Source of the DNA: Nymphaea colorata
Taxonomy: Eukaryota > Streptophyta > Magnoliopsida > Nymphaeales > Nymphaeaceae
Assembly (NCBI RefSeq): GCF_008831285.2
Contig: NC_045138.2
Coordinates: 14,334,571 to 14,398,570, forward strand
Direction: 5' to 3'
DNA: 64,000 bases
The translations under genes were made by a program, and so were the position numbers. Below, one piece after another: positions 11,800-23,128 of the stretch. Under the pieces are notes generated by a model, which was given only the letters and a program-made list of their open reading frames with translations, searched no databases and was not told the DNA's origin. Numbering within the stretch: position 1 is the stretch's first letter; each line of letters begins with the position of its first letter.

Positions 11800-13980
11800 T
11801 CAACCAGGACTTACAGCAAATTGATCATGACAACTACAAATTTTTCTCATCAACACCCAAGTAGCTCTCATGGCATCAGGGTGGCCCCTTTGGCCTCCTT
11901 GTGTCATAATCCGCTTCAGGATCATGAAAGAAATTTCATCTGGCTCACATCCTTGAATTGACATTTCGACTAATAGCAAGAACACCTGCCAAAATTTTCT
12001 TCTTCTCAGTAAGGCATCTAGCAATATGTTGTATATAACAATACTAGGATATATCTCCTTCTCTTTCATCTGGCAGCAAAGCTTCATGGCAGCAGATATA
12101 CTTCCCTCCTTGCAAAGGCTGTAAATAAGGGAACCATATGTAACAGCATCTGGCACAAGACCAGAGTCATAAATATCATTTAGAAGCTTTGCCACTAAAA
12201 GGTTTTTTTTCTCCTTTGCAGCTGCATGGATGAGAATGTTGTAAGAAACAATGTCAGGGAACATGCTATCGAAACGTTTGATGTCCATGAAGAACTTATA
12301 AGCATTTCTAACCAAACCTTTCTCGCAAAGACTGTGAAGAAGAACATTATACGTAACAATGCCAGGAGCAAGGCCTCCGCTGGCCATGGACTTCAAGAGC
12401 TTAAAACATTCTGAGTACTTGTCCTCCAAACAAAAGTACTGAATCAGACAAGTATAACTTATTGCATCAAGCTTGTAGCCTTTGACTTCCATGACATGCA
12501 AGACTCTTCGAATCAATGACGAATCCTTCTGCTTGCATGAAGCAGAGAGCATTGTATTGCAAGAAACCATGTCAGGTCCACTACCCATGTGCTCAAACAG
12601 AGAGAAAAGTTCACATGCTTCTTGAAGATAACCCCCCTTGCAAAGCCCATTAATTATTGTATTATATGTACAAGCCGTTGGGAGAAAACCATTTTCTTTC
12701 ATTTTTGATGCTTGAGACAGAGCTTCTTCCAAGAGCCCTTCATGACACAGACAATCAAAATAAATGTTCCACAAGACAACATCAACCACACTGCCCATAG
12801 CTGAAACACTGCGCAGAAGCTTAATGGCAGAATCAGCTTGGCCAGCATCAACAAGAGCACCAACCAAAGCACTAAGCGTGAATGCATCAATTGGACACCT
12901 CTTTGCATCCATAACCCGTAACAATTCACAGGCATCCACAATCCTTCCCTGCCGACATGATTCACGAATAATTACATTATATGTGATGGAATCTGGTTCA
13001 CATTTCTGCTGTTCCATCTTACCCAAAATAGTGAACGCCTTTTCTAATTTCCCATGCTCACACAGAAATTTAATCAGCGCCGTGTAGCTCACCACATTAG
13101 GCTGATGCCCGTCAAGCACCATGTGATTCAAAACCCAATTAGCATCTTCCCACAACCCTTCTCTGCAGAAACCATGTATCAATGCCGTATACGAGTACAC
13201 ATTACTCGTGTAACCCTTCTTCCGCAAGCAAGCAAACAGCGCCAGAGCATTAGCATTCATTCCAGATTTGCAGAATCCATCAATTATAGGATTGTAAGAA
13301 TACAGGTTGGGGTAAAATCCTTTCTCGAGAAGTATGCAGAACAATGAAAATGCTTCCCTAATGCAAGCACAGCGAATCAGCCTAAGGATCAAAAGATTCA
13401 CACTAGGTGGAGTCGGAATGTATCCCCACTTCAACATCATCTCTACTACAGTAACAGAGGCGACCAAATCATCCACTACAAGCAATTTCCTCAACACCAC
13501 CATCAAACAAGTAAAAGAAGGCAAAAGCCCGTTTTCATACATATCGCAAACAACCCGAAAAGCGTCGTTATAAAGCCCCAACTTGACGAAGCCATTAGTG
13601 AGTATGTTGTACGTAGAGGCGTTCCATGAGAAGCCCGACTGCCTAATTTCACTAAGAACTACGGAAACATGATCCAACGAAACGTTCCTCGCTTTCAAGT
13701 AGTGGTACAGAAGATGATTGTAGTCGAGAATGGTGGGCTTACCTCTGATTTTTCTCATGTAATTCAAGGCTTTTAGGGCGTCGGCGGGGCACCCATTGGA
13801 GGCGTAAAATTGAACCTCCAGCTGCAGGAATCTGAGAAAGCTGGCATTTTGGGGCCCCTCCGCCGGCGATTCTTCAGGGAGATTCAGGGCTTCAAGAGCA
13901 GATGAGCGGAGGAATCGAGAGACAGGGCGGAACGCGGGGAGCTTCTTTTGGATGCCAAGCGCATGACTCTTACAAAGCAT
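11800..13980 (-). CDS. P-class pentatricopeptide repeat protein, intronless, 726 aa
   Basis: One uninterrupted frame encodes a PPR protein. From about residue 86 to 690 it is built of roughly 17 tandem 35-residue helix-turn-helix units; clear examples are the units beginning VVSYTALIKFLCEHGKLEKA (about 297) and AVTYGSLIYSLCKEGSISAA (about 612). No E, DYW or SMR domain follows, so it is a P-class protein. These normally bind single-stranded organelle RNA and act in stabilisation, splicing or translation. The first about 45 residues are rich in Arg, Lys, Ser and Ala and poor in acid, consistent with a mitochondrial or plastid targeting peptide, though which organelle is not decidable here. Lack of introns is typical of the family. 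A telo-box lies about 50 bp upstream of the start. The stop is preceded by GCTGTAAGT, which resembles a splice donor, so a spliced alternative 3' end is possible. The RNA target is unknown. Confidence 0.95.
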   Translation of the reverse strand: MLCKSHALGIQKKLPAFRPVSRFLRSSALEALNLPEESPAEGPQNASFLRFLQLEVQFYASNGCPADALKALNYMRKIRGKPTILDYNHLLYHYLKARNVSLDHVSVVLSEIRQSGFSWNASTYNILTNGFVKLGLYNDAFRVVCDMYENGLLPSFTCLMVVLRKLLVVDDLVASVTVVEMMLKWGYIPTPPSVNLLILRLIRCACIREAFSLFCILLEKGFYPNLYSYNPIIDGFCKSGMNANALALFACLRKKGYTSNVYSYTALIHGFCREGLWEDANWVLNHMVLDGHQPNVVSYTALIKFLCEHGKLEKAFTILGKMEQQKCEPDSITYNVIIRESCRQGRIVDACELLRVMDAKRCPIDAFTLSALVGALVDAGQADSAIKLLRSVSAMGSVVDVVLWNIYFDCLCHEGLLEEALSQASKMKENGFLPTACTYNTIINGLCKGGYLQEACELFSLFEHMGSGPDMVSCNTMLSASCKQKDSSLIRRVLHVMEVKGYKLDAISYTCLIQYFCLEDKYSECFKLLKSMASGGLAPGIVTYNVLLHSLCEKGLVRNAYKFFMDIKRFDSMFPDIVSYNILIHAAAKEKKNLLVAKLLNDIYDSGLVPDAVTYGSLIYSLCKEGSISAAMKLCCQMKEKEIYPSIVIYNILLDALLRRRKFWQVFLLLVEMSIQGCEPDEISFMILKRIMTQGGQRGHPDAMRATWVLMRKICSCHDQFAVSPG

Positions 13981-14031
13981 CGAGGTGCAGCGAAACCTTC
14001 CCCGTTCATCGGAAAAGAAAAAAAAACCCTT

Positions 14032-14045
14032 AAAACCCTAAACCC
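14032..14045 (-). promoter_or_regulatory. Telo-box (AAACCCTAAACCC) upstream of the PPR gene
   Basis: An AAAACCCTAAACCC sequence lies 52-65 bp upstream of the PPR start codon. Telo-boxes near transcription starts are common in plant genes for translation and organelle biogenesis and are bound by telomere-repeat-binding proteins. The sequence match is direct; the regulatory role here is inference. Confidence 0.5.
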
Positions 14046-17000
14046 AGGACGGCCATTTTAGCTCAGAGCTGAAGCTCAAGGCTTCTGCCTCCACGTTGAA
14101 CAGCGGACAACGGGTCAGATGCATATGGATTGGATGATCCGAATTAAGAACCAAAGAACATAGATAGACTCATAGAGATCCTAATCCAGGTTGTAGTTGG
14201 AATTAGATAAGCGAACGAAGAACAGTTGGATCTGGGTGCCCAACCATTCTGTATAGAATGCTGGAATGAATGACAAATATCAACGGTTGAAAACAGGAAC
14301 CCTAAAGTAGGAACTAAAGATTTAGGAAGAACACTGGAAAGAACGATAACGATCAACAGTTGGAAACAGGAGCCGTATATAGGAACTAAAGATTTGCAAT
14401 GGGCAGGAAAGCTGGGGACGGAGTTCAGATGCAAACTGATTCTGACTAAAGATCGAGCATATAAATGCTTGATTTTCAACCCGAATTTGACTGCGAACCA
14501 GTTAGATTAGACCCAATGACACTTGGACCTAACCAAATCTAAATATCGCTCTCTCTCTCTCTCTCTCTACAATCTTCAACTTTTCCTCATGTAAGATTTG
14601 GTTTGTTTATAAAACCATACCCAGTAATGTTATAGCTCAAGATCATACTTAGAGAATCAGAGTGAGTTCGATTGACGAACCATATCACACGGATAAACCG
14701 GCGATCGATGTCCAAGATTGTCCAGCGGATCTTCTCATATGTAGCGATCCACACAGCCTTCCAAACATCAATCTATCTACACGTCAACCTGTAAGTTCAC
14801 ATACCCAACAAGGAACAGAATGGCTTTTTCCCAAGTCTGATACAAGCAATCGGAATTAGGCAATTCCAGTGTTCTTGGAACCATCTTTAGAATCGTAAGT
14901 CTGGCCTGAGATCCAGTATTCAATGGATTGGGCGAAAATATTTGTTCTCCTGAAAATCATATAATCGTGTGGGCTTTTGCCCTTCAACTACATTTTTCTT
15001 CCTTGTATGAGCACGCAGGGATGGATTTACAAATTTGTGGAACCATGTCCCGAGGAAACAGAAAGGAACAGTTAGCAGAATATATGAATATGGAGATCAT
15101 GTCTAAATTTGTACAGATGGCTGTAGAATACCAAAATGATTACAGTAGACTCTGCAGGAGCACAATCCATACTTGAAATTATGGAAACTATTTTGGTCTC
15201 TCAAAACGACCTCACGTTTATCGACTCGTGATACAATCTGCATGAAAGACACAGGTTTCGTTATCACTTTGGCTGCTAAATGAAGATACGTTTTTACATT
15301 AGCACCATATTGCTAGTCATTGATTGATAAATTCTTAAGGTGACTGATGTCATCATAAATGCATCAATCCTGACAATCTTCCTCATTATACAAACCAAAT
15401 TTTAAATTGGCCATGGCGAGGAAGAACGTTTGAACAAATTCTCAAAGAACCAATGAAAATCAGGTCCCTCATTCTTTTGTTCAATTATATGGATCCATAC
15501 GTTTTCCCAATCAGGCCTGCTGGGTGTACTGATGATGGTACACTGACGAGCGAATAAATAACATTGACGGCTTCAACTGATAAAACTGGAAAAACAGTAT
15601 TTCCCAGTTTGGCAGGGGTGCTCAAGCGTCTCTTTCTGCAGATTTCTGTGATAAACCATGGAAGGCTGTATTTAATAAATTAATTTGGAAGACATAAGAC
15701 TCTCCGTTCCGTGCGTTCCTCTGTTCACTGTTTGCATGCTTTTCTTTGAATTTGGAACACCTTAGTACTGTAGTTCTTGCACCGAACAGTGAAACAGACA
15801 TGCTTCAAGTCAATCAATGGCACATGATCCTAACCCTATATGGGCAAGCACATGGACCTCCTATTGGAGAACAAGGCTAAGAAAAAGATACTCTCCAAAA
15901 CGTTAGCTGCTTTATCCCATCAAGAAATTCAATCCGTTTAAAGGATGCAGCGGTACCATGTTGGTCAAGAACGATGCACTGAACACATCCCCCACTTTCG
16001 TCCTTCAATTATTGAAGAGCGCACGTACGGTCAATGCAGATAAGAGTGGAAATGAGAAGTGATGTTGGATGTGACATAGTATTCCAATATTATTGTTCAA
16101 AGAGAGAACCGGAGGGACCGTGAGGTCTCAAAATTCGCGATCAAGAATAACGCCACTGTTCTGGTTTGATGACTGACTTTGAAATTTAGAATCATGTCTT
16201 ATATTTAAAGTGAAGGCATTGAAAAGCCATTCAAGGCGTCTGAAATTTTTCACCTTGCAGCAGATCAGTCAGTGGGTTTAGTAAGGCATATGTAGTTGAC
16301 GCATTATGCAGTTTGCCCTGGTCACTGAGAGATGCAGAAACGAAGCACAGATTAAGCCTATGAATGCATCTGCAGTGCCCTCCCCACGTCGCAGACAAGA
16401 TGTAGAAAGGCTGGCCATTTGGATTCCACATCCATACAGACGTTATTATGTATCATTCAATGCGTTCTACACATTATTACATTAACAACTGGATTGTGCT
16501 ATGCTCGACTTGTTCACAGTTTGGCGAGTGGTTGTTCTGTGGCATTGCATGGGTCTATTGCTTCAATGACACATTCTCCTCTAAATAACGAGCATAGTTA
16601 AGGATAAAACTTGTACAACAATGACTTGCGTCGGGCTTCTGTGTGGAAGCTATTCATTGAAATATGTACAGTAATTTTCATCATTAATGTAGGTGTATAT
16701 GAAAGACAATCACATGGTTTTGATGTGGTATCGAAAACGTTGCACTGAAAGGGCTGAACACCTTCCCCAATGTAGTGTGTTTTGAAAACTGTAGTCTCTA
16801 AACAATGTTGAGGTTGTGATTTTCACATGAAAACCAACAAAGCAAGCTCCCAACAAGAACCAAGATGAGCTCCATATATACGGCTCTTCCACCATCTTAA
16901 AAACAACTTCTAGGACCAGATCCATAGCGTTGGGAAAGAGCCACCCCCCCTACAGTGCCCCTTCCCCAACCCCACACCGAATAACGTATCCTGAGGTCAA

Positions 17001-17587
17001 AGACAACTCTTTCACTCGATGTCATGCAGCACTATTTACTTAACAGAAATCATGTTTTGAATTGCGTTACCATCTTCCGATCACCATGTTTGTGATGCAT
17101 TGTGAACTATGAGACTCGGCAAACCTTTTTTTTTTCTTCTTCTTCTTCCATCTGCCTGTTAAACGACCACTTAAGGAGCAGGTCCTTTAACTGATCTGAA
17201 CTTCGTATGTCTCTTGTTGTCAGTGAAAAAAAGAACAGAGCATATGAAAGATGAGAGAATGGCAACTGCACCTTTCACTTTTTCACTCTGCTAAACGTGA
17301 GAAAGTTTCCAATAATCACATGGCGTCGCAGAGGTGTGTCACCTTGACTTGTGGACAAGCCCTTGAACTGCTAGTCATTTTTTACTGACTGAATGAAAGG
17401 CATCAGTTTTGCCATCCACTCATGCATCTCCTTTTCTTATTTTGGTCAAGCAAACTGCATCAAAATATCTCTTATTGAAGGCACAAATAATTGCTCGTGA
17501 AAACTAGTGGATGCTCAGTATAGAACCAAATACCCTTTTTTTTTGCTTTTTTTTTTAATTTCTCATAGCTGTGGGTGACCCAAGTAC

Positions 17588-17842
17588 TTATGCTTTTTTT
17601 CCACTCTGAGTAAGTTTGGGCTTTCCAAACCAAGATCTTGGATCTGAGTCAGTCCCTTTTGCGCCTATGCCTTTGTAGTGGGATTGTCCTTTTGATCCTT
17701 TATTCCATTCCTGCACCACAAGAAGCAAAGTTCCTTGGGAACTTGCAAACTCGGGAAGGTTCCGTGAGAACCCTCCCCATACCTCCACCACCCTCTTGAG
17801 CCTCATGCTTGCGTTGCTTAGAAGAAATTTGGAAATTGGCAT
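17588..17842 (-). CDS. Doubtful small ORF, 84 aa
   Basis: From the first true ATG (17842) the frame encodes 84 residues beginning MPISKFLLSNASMRLKRVVE and ending in a Lys/Gly/Ser-rich tail. An upstream in-frame TTG extends it but is not a credible start. The N-terminus is amphipathic and basic, like a small organelle-targeted protein, but I recognise no family. Nearby sequence shows no matching exon. It may be a small gene, a fragment of a broken gene, or chance. Confidence 0.25.
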   Translation of the reverse strand: MPISKFLLSNASMRLKRVVEVWGGFSRNLPEFASSQGTLLLVVQEWNKGSKGQSHYKGIGAKGTDSDPRSWFGKPKLTQSGKKA

Positions 17843-19113
17843 AGTTTCCAAATTTATTAAAGAAAAAATGCTTTACAGTACAAGTTGGTGGCAGGCAAAA
17901 GAATGGGCTTTTTGCTCTTGTTTTCTTTGTTATTTTTCTCTTTTGCCGCTTTTACCCTTTTCCTAAAACACTCATCCTTAGGGCTAGAAATTCAGTAAGA
18001 TATTCTGTACTTATTAGAAACAATATTTGTTACGTTTTACAAGGTTTAGCTTGTCTGAGTTACCAAGTTTCTGCCGCAGAAACTGATGAACGTTTAAAAC
18101 TTTGAAAATTCGTAGGACAACTTGGATGATGAGAAATTAACGTTTTGAACTTTTGTCACTATATTATGGTTAAAGTCTGTGTCATGCATCTACTCGACAT
18201 GAACCTGGTTGCAAGGTTGTGGACATAAAGAGCATCGAATCAAATTTGTGTTTCTGAGTTGGCATAATTCTTACTCGATTATTGATCTACTTGGCTGAAT
18301 TCAGCGTCGTTCTCTAGCTTTAATGTATCTCCAACTTATGTGGGTCAGGTTTTATATCCTGTTGTTTAAATCCATACTGTGAGTTCATGAGGATCTTGCT
18401 GGGTTGGATGCCTAACGCTGACAGACCTAGCTCCAAGTAGGATGAGCATTTGGAATTAAAAGCAACACACTTTGATGTTATGGAATATAATATATGATAT
18501 ATTTGTTTCTTTGCCTTGGCGAGAATATTGTCCAAGTATTGATATGCAAAGATGCCATGATCTGCAAAACGCTTTCTGCTCTAACAGAAGAATTACTTGC
18601 GCACCGAATGAAACATGATAGCCAGGTTTATTAAAATCGGTTTCCATTGTGAGAGGATCTATAACGAAATCTTGACGAGAATTTCTCTGGGGGAGTAGAT
18701 TTTGTTCCTAATTCTATGCAACGGCATGATGCTCTGATTTTCTTAGTTTGGGACTGTCATTTTCTCTGAAAACTGTCAAAATATGCGCTTAGAACGATGC
18801 TTTCAACTCAAGCTAAAATCAAATTCAGATAACAAAGTGGCGTGCCTCTGTGCTGAGTAAGAAATAAACAGCTTTTGTGTCGAAATGGTTAGATGGGATA
18901 CCGTAAAAAATAGTTCTGTGAGATGCTAACCTGTATCAGGTAGTGCAAAAATAAGTGGTGCTCATTGAGGTTAGCTGTAAGAAGTGGTTTATAAATGACA
19001 CTTCCGTGGATTCTTGAAATTTTGGAGACTCTGGTGATCTCTTGAGCCAGAGTCTAGACCAAAGGTGGATAGCTATTGGAAACAGCAAATATTTAATTTA
19101 ATCATTCACAACT

Positions 19114-19118
<5 letters not shown>

Positions 19119-19151
<33 letters not shown>
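19119..19151. repeat. (GA)n microsatellite upstream of the TFL1-like gene
   Basis: A GA tract of about 33 bp ends about 50 bp before the candidate TATA box. GA tracts in plant promoters can bind BBR/BPC proteins; a role here is inference. Confidence 0.95.
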
Positions 19152-19155
<4 letters not shown>

Positions 19156-19199
19156 CTGTGGGTGGTACATGCATTCCAAAAAGCAACAATAGGACAGTT

Positions 19200-19207
19200 T
19201 ATAAATG
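19200..19207 (+). promoter_or_regulatory. Candidate TATA box of the TFL1-like gene
   Basis: TATAAATG lies 106 bp upstream of the TFL1-like start codon, giving a predicted leader of about 75-80 nt. A (GA)n tract sits just upstream at 19119-19151. It is the best TATA-like sequence in the proximal region; the transcription start has not been shown. Confidence 0.45.
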
Positions 19208-19312
19208 CAGGTTGGTTGCGGGCCTGCGGCTTCATCCAACAAAGAAATCCCACTCCCAGGCAACAGCTGAAGAGTTTGACAAAAACCTTATCCTTCTCAC
19301 TTCTTTTCATCG

Positions 19313-20482
19313 ATGGCTAGATCCTTTGAGCCTCTTGTACTTGGAAGGGTTGTAGGAGAAGTGCTCGAAGACTTCATTCCCAGCATCAAGATGAGTGTAG
19401 TTTACAATTCTAATAAGCAGGTCTGCAATGGACATGAGTTCATGCCCTCTGCAGTAGCATTTAAACCAAAGGTAGAAGTTAATGGAGGTGACCTGAGGTC
19501 CTTCTTCACAATGGTAATGCTTTTCTCGCTATTATTCATTTACTTGATATATCGTAAGTACATATTCTTTTGGATTAATCGTGAACCAACTATGAACTCT
19601 GGACTAACCAACGTTGCTGATCTCTCTAACAGATCATGACAGACCCTGATGTGCCAGGCCCTAGTGACCCATATTTGAGAGAGCATCTTCATTGGTAATT
19701 TCACTTTCTCCTCTAAGCTTCTAGCATCTACTTTTCCTTATCATTTTGCTCATGACGATGGGCAGCACTTACTTGAGATGATCAGTAATGATTTTCTAAT
19801 GCATTATTACCGACCAAGAAACTGAGTCATTTCTTTGGCCTTTTTCGGATGAAGTCATACCTTGATACCAAGATTAGACATGCATAAACTCGAATAAGAA
19901 AGTCTTTCTACTGCTTCAGCCTTGTGGCTGAACATACACACACTAAATTTGCGCATACTTAAATTTCAAATACATAAAACTGACATCTAGCAGGACATGC
20001 GAGGTCGTTGTCTGTCTGTCTTCTCGTTTTGCAGTTGCGACTTCTTTATGTGACTAAAATGATTAAAAAATCATTGTATACACCTTTCACTTATTTCTCT
20101 ATATCACTTGGATTCTGATTAGTTACCTGTTGAATGGTTATAGGCTGGTGACCGACATACCAGGCACAACAGACGTATCATTTGGTGAGATTCATATTTG
20201 TTTAACCCTTTCAGGATGTCTTTAACTTTCTGAGATGGTTACTGACAACCGATGGGGCCTTTGGCAGGAAAAGAACTAGCGGCTTATGAGTCACCAAGGC
20301 CAAATATTGGCATACACAGGTTTGTGTTTGTCCTGTTCAAGCAGAAAAGGAGGCAGTGTGTTTGCTCGCCTTCATCAAGGGACCACTTCAACACCAAGAG
20401 GTTTGCACAGGAGAATGAGCTTGGCCTTCCCGTTGCTGCTGTCTACTTCAATGCACAGAGAGAAACTGCAGCAAGAAGGCGC

Positions 20483-20485
<3 letters not shown>
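19313..20485 (+). CDS. TFL1: TERMINAL FLOWER 1 / CENTRORADIALIS-like PEBP protein, 4 exons, 173 aa
   Basis: Exons 19313-19513, 19633-19694, 20144-20184 and 20268-20485 (201, 62, 41 and 218 nt) have GT/AG borders and join in frame. The 62- and 41-nt middle exons are the standard sizes in plant FT/TFL1 genes. The 173-residue product has the PEBP anion-pocket motifs ([10 protein letters not shown] at 71-80, GIHR at 116-119). Residues that separate the repressor from the activator are repressor-type: His85 (REHLHW), where FT has Tyr, and Asp140 in the external loop SSRDHFNT, where FT has Gln. The product should therefore compete with FT for FD/14-3-3 complexes at the shoot apex, delaying flowering and keeping meristems indeterminate. 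The C-terminus [16 protein letters not shown] is typical of the family. Two cysteines (132, 134) just before the external loop look unusual. TFL1 versus CEN orthology needs a tree; a BFT or MFT identity seems less likely. The stop is followed at once by a GA tract. Confidence 0.95.
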
Positions 20486-20548
<63 letters not shown>

Positions 20549-20615
20549 TAGAGAGAGCGAGAGGTATGGGGTCTTAGCTGGTGTGGGAAACAACAAATAA
20601 ATCTGCAAGAGATGG

Positions 20616-20686
<71 letters not shown>

Positions 20687-20766
20687 GAAAGAAAGAGAGA
20701 AGAGAGATGTGGTGGTGCCTTAGCTAGTGCAGGAAACAAGTAATAAATCTGCAAGATGTCGCAGTA
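20486..20766 (+). repeat. Duplicated GA/AT plus AATAAA module in the TFL1-like 3' flank
   Basis: A (GA)n tract starts at the stop codon (20486-20561). Then comes a unique block (20562-20618) with GGGAAACAACAAATAAATCTG. A compound (AT)n(GA)n tract (20619-20706) and a second, similar block (20707-20766) with GGAAACAAGTAATAAATCTG follow. The two AATAAA hexamers (20596 and 20742) are 146 bp apart. Both are candidate poly(A) signals. Confidence 0.85.
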
Positions 20767-21543
20767 GTGTATGGACGAGGAACGTCCCTCCCCATGGATT
20801 TGTGTATCGTGAAGTTGGGGCTTGTGAACGTGTGGATTTTATTCAAGGATCACATGGGTCTTTGTTTTTTTTTATGTCATGAGGAAAATTGTAGTGGGCT
20901 TCTCTGCAGTTACTATGGGAATCCTCATGGCCTTTTCTGGTTGGTCTGTTCTACTTTCTCTGTACTGAAATGAAACCTTTTGTCACAACTTGGTTATTTC
21001 AGGTACTACTTCCCCTGCCACTTCTTCCCTTTTCAGTAGAAAAAATGTACTAACATGCAACGCCATCCCGCTCTTGCATATCGATTTTGTTGTTTCTTGC
21101 TTTCCTTTTCTGATATGAAGAAGTGGCAGTGTAAACACTGAGAACAGTTTCCATGAGTTCCATGTCTGAATTCTTTGGTTGTACGAGAAGCAAGGAACTT
21201 TAGTACCAATTGCACCAAAAAGAAGTGCCATAGTTGGGGTGCAAATGGTTCGGGTTGGATTTCCGAGTTTCCCTCTGCTGTACTTCCAATCAAAACCAAA
21301 TTCCTATTAGCTGATCTAAGTCTGAGTATTTGCAACATTAGCTAAAAGTCTCTAGGGACTGGCTTGAGTCACTTTTAGAAACCCTGCAGTGGATCTGAAA
21401 TTGGTTATTGGCTCAAGGACGCATGGTATTGGAAGCAGACTGGTAGTACTATCATAGATTAAGGGTCTTAGCCTCATAGTTTTACCATCTTGAGTCAGTC
21501 TGCGATCTGTTTGTTTCCAGCCTCTCAGTTTCTTCCTGTCAAT

Positions 21544-21546
<3 letters not shown>

Positions 21547-21615
<69 letters not shown>
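21547..21615. repeat. (AT)n microsatellite, about 69 bp
   Basis: Uninterrupted AT dinucleotides, among the longest in the window. Confidence 0.95.
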
Positions 21616-21621
<6 letters not shown>

Positions 21622-21998
21622 GTTACGAAACTTCCTCCAACTTAGTGAAGGTTAAAAGTAATCAAGCTGTGGGTATTCGCGCTCATGTGCCTGTGTGCAT
21701 GCACGTGCAAGGACAAGTATCTCCAACAAGATTCACTTCCTAAAGGGCATAAACACTTTGAGACAACATGGTTGAATGTCTGTTGCCCAATTCCAAACCT
21801 GCTGATGAGGTTACCTTTTTGGTCATGGTTTTTTAATTTCAGGAGCTTTTTGTGCGGTACGATCCAACATCATTCTATTGCACTAAGAAAATGGTTTGAG
21901 TTTGATCTCAGATAATTAACTTCAACTAAAAAGTAGCCATAATTTTGTCTTCTGAATCTACTCAGAAGATAAACTGTTTACATGATGATCATATATAC

Positions 21999-22000
<2 letters not shown>

Positions 22001-22058
<58 letters not shown>
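22001..22058. repeat. (AG)n microsatellite, 58 bp
   Basis: Uninterrupted AG dinucleotides, preceded by a short ATATATACGT. Confidence 0.95.
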
Positions 22059-22059
<1 letters not shown>

Positions 22060-22874
22060 AATCGGATTATGACTTCTGTAATACTCTGACCATTTTCAAC
22101 AGAAATTAACCATGATGATTTGCGAGAATCAACATTTGGGTTGCTTAATTATGGTGTGTAGTAGTAGCTGTTCTAAACATTAAACAAGAAGCCGACCCAA
22201 GTTGGGCATCATAAATAGTGAAGAGCCCCGAGAATCGACACGAAAACCAGAAGGGTTCAAGCATATATTTATCTGCACCGGAACGTTTCTTCAGTTGAGG
22301 ATGTCGATCAAATCTAGGTGTTCACTAGATTCAATGCAGTAAAAAAGTTTGTAGTAGTCTCCATCATTTAGCTGCATGGCCCGGTTACATCTAGCCAAGT
22401 GCTAGATTCTGTGAACGGATGAATTTTTCTGGTCTGCAAAAGCTGCTTCCAGATCATATTCCAGAAATTTCATTCGCAGAAGCAGGACTATGGTTTACTT
22501 CTGCAATATCTGATTTAAAAAGAAGAAAACGAATTGCAAAAAAATTGTCTCCGAGAGAATCTGGAGCCCAAAGGCTGCTGCTTTATTATTTTACTGAAAC
22601 AAATACAGACGCTTTGATGGTAACATAACAGGATTTGTCAACATTGTTCCTTCTAAAAGATGCAAATCATGAATTATTGGTCAATAGAACAAGAGAAGTA
22701 GAACTTCTTCTCTGTAAGTTTCGCAGTGTGCAATCATGCATCGCTCTTGCAAAATACGAATTAACTGCAATCGGTTTATTCCTCAACAGTGTATAGTAAC
22801 CACATCGATGGTTGTGACAGGTTCTGAATCAAATGGAAACCTCCACCGATTTTGCTTGTATTCCTACTCGACAG

Positions 22875-23128
22875 TCCAGAAGAATAGTGTCATGGAATTT
22901 AACTGACAATTGGACTTTCTTAAGCTTGCCAACCCGACTAGCTACACCATTTCCCTTAGAGCAACGCAATTGTTAGATGGACAGTTTAGTGCTTTAGAGC
23001 CCAAAGAAGAATAGCAACATAAAAATTTAACTGACTATTGGATTTTCATCAGCCTTCAAACCCGATCAGCTACACCATGCCCTTTAAGCAACCCAATTGC
23101 TAGATGAAAGTTTAGTTTTTAGTTCGTG
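22875..23128. repeat. Diverged tandem duplication, period about 127 bp
   Basis: Two copies share AGAAGAATAG, TTTAACTGACNATTGGANTTTC, CCAACCCGA/AAACCCGA, AGCTACACCAT, GCAACNCAATTGNTAGATG and a TTTAGT end. A smaller 27-bp duplication (TGCTTAAAAGCGA repeated) follows at about 23165-23215. Confidence 0.75.

Larger units (their letters stand above)
14046..19199. other. Intergenic region between the PPR and TFL1-like genes
   Basis: The PPR and TFL1-like genes are transcribed away from each other, so this holds both upstream regions. Apart from one doubtful 84-aa frame I see no gene. A (CT)n tract lies near 14551-14568 and a (GA)n tract at 19119-19151. Confidence 0.5.

Noticed and set aside
12226..13573. 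Several plus-strand frames of 60-107 codons
   Set aside because: They lie antisense to the PPR gene and are by-products of its coding bias.
20375..20754. Minus-strand frames encoding long SLSLSL and IYIYIY runs
   Set aside because: They are read-through of the GA and AT microsatellites behind the TFL1-like gene, not proteins.
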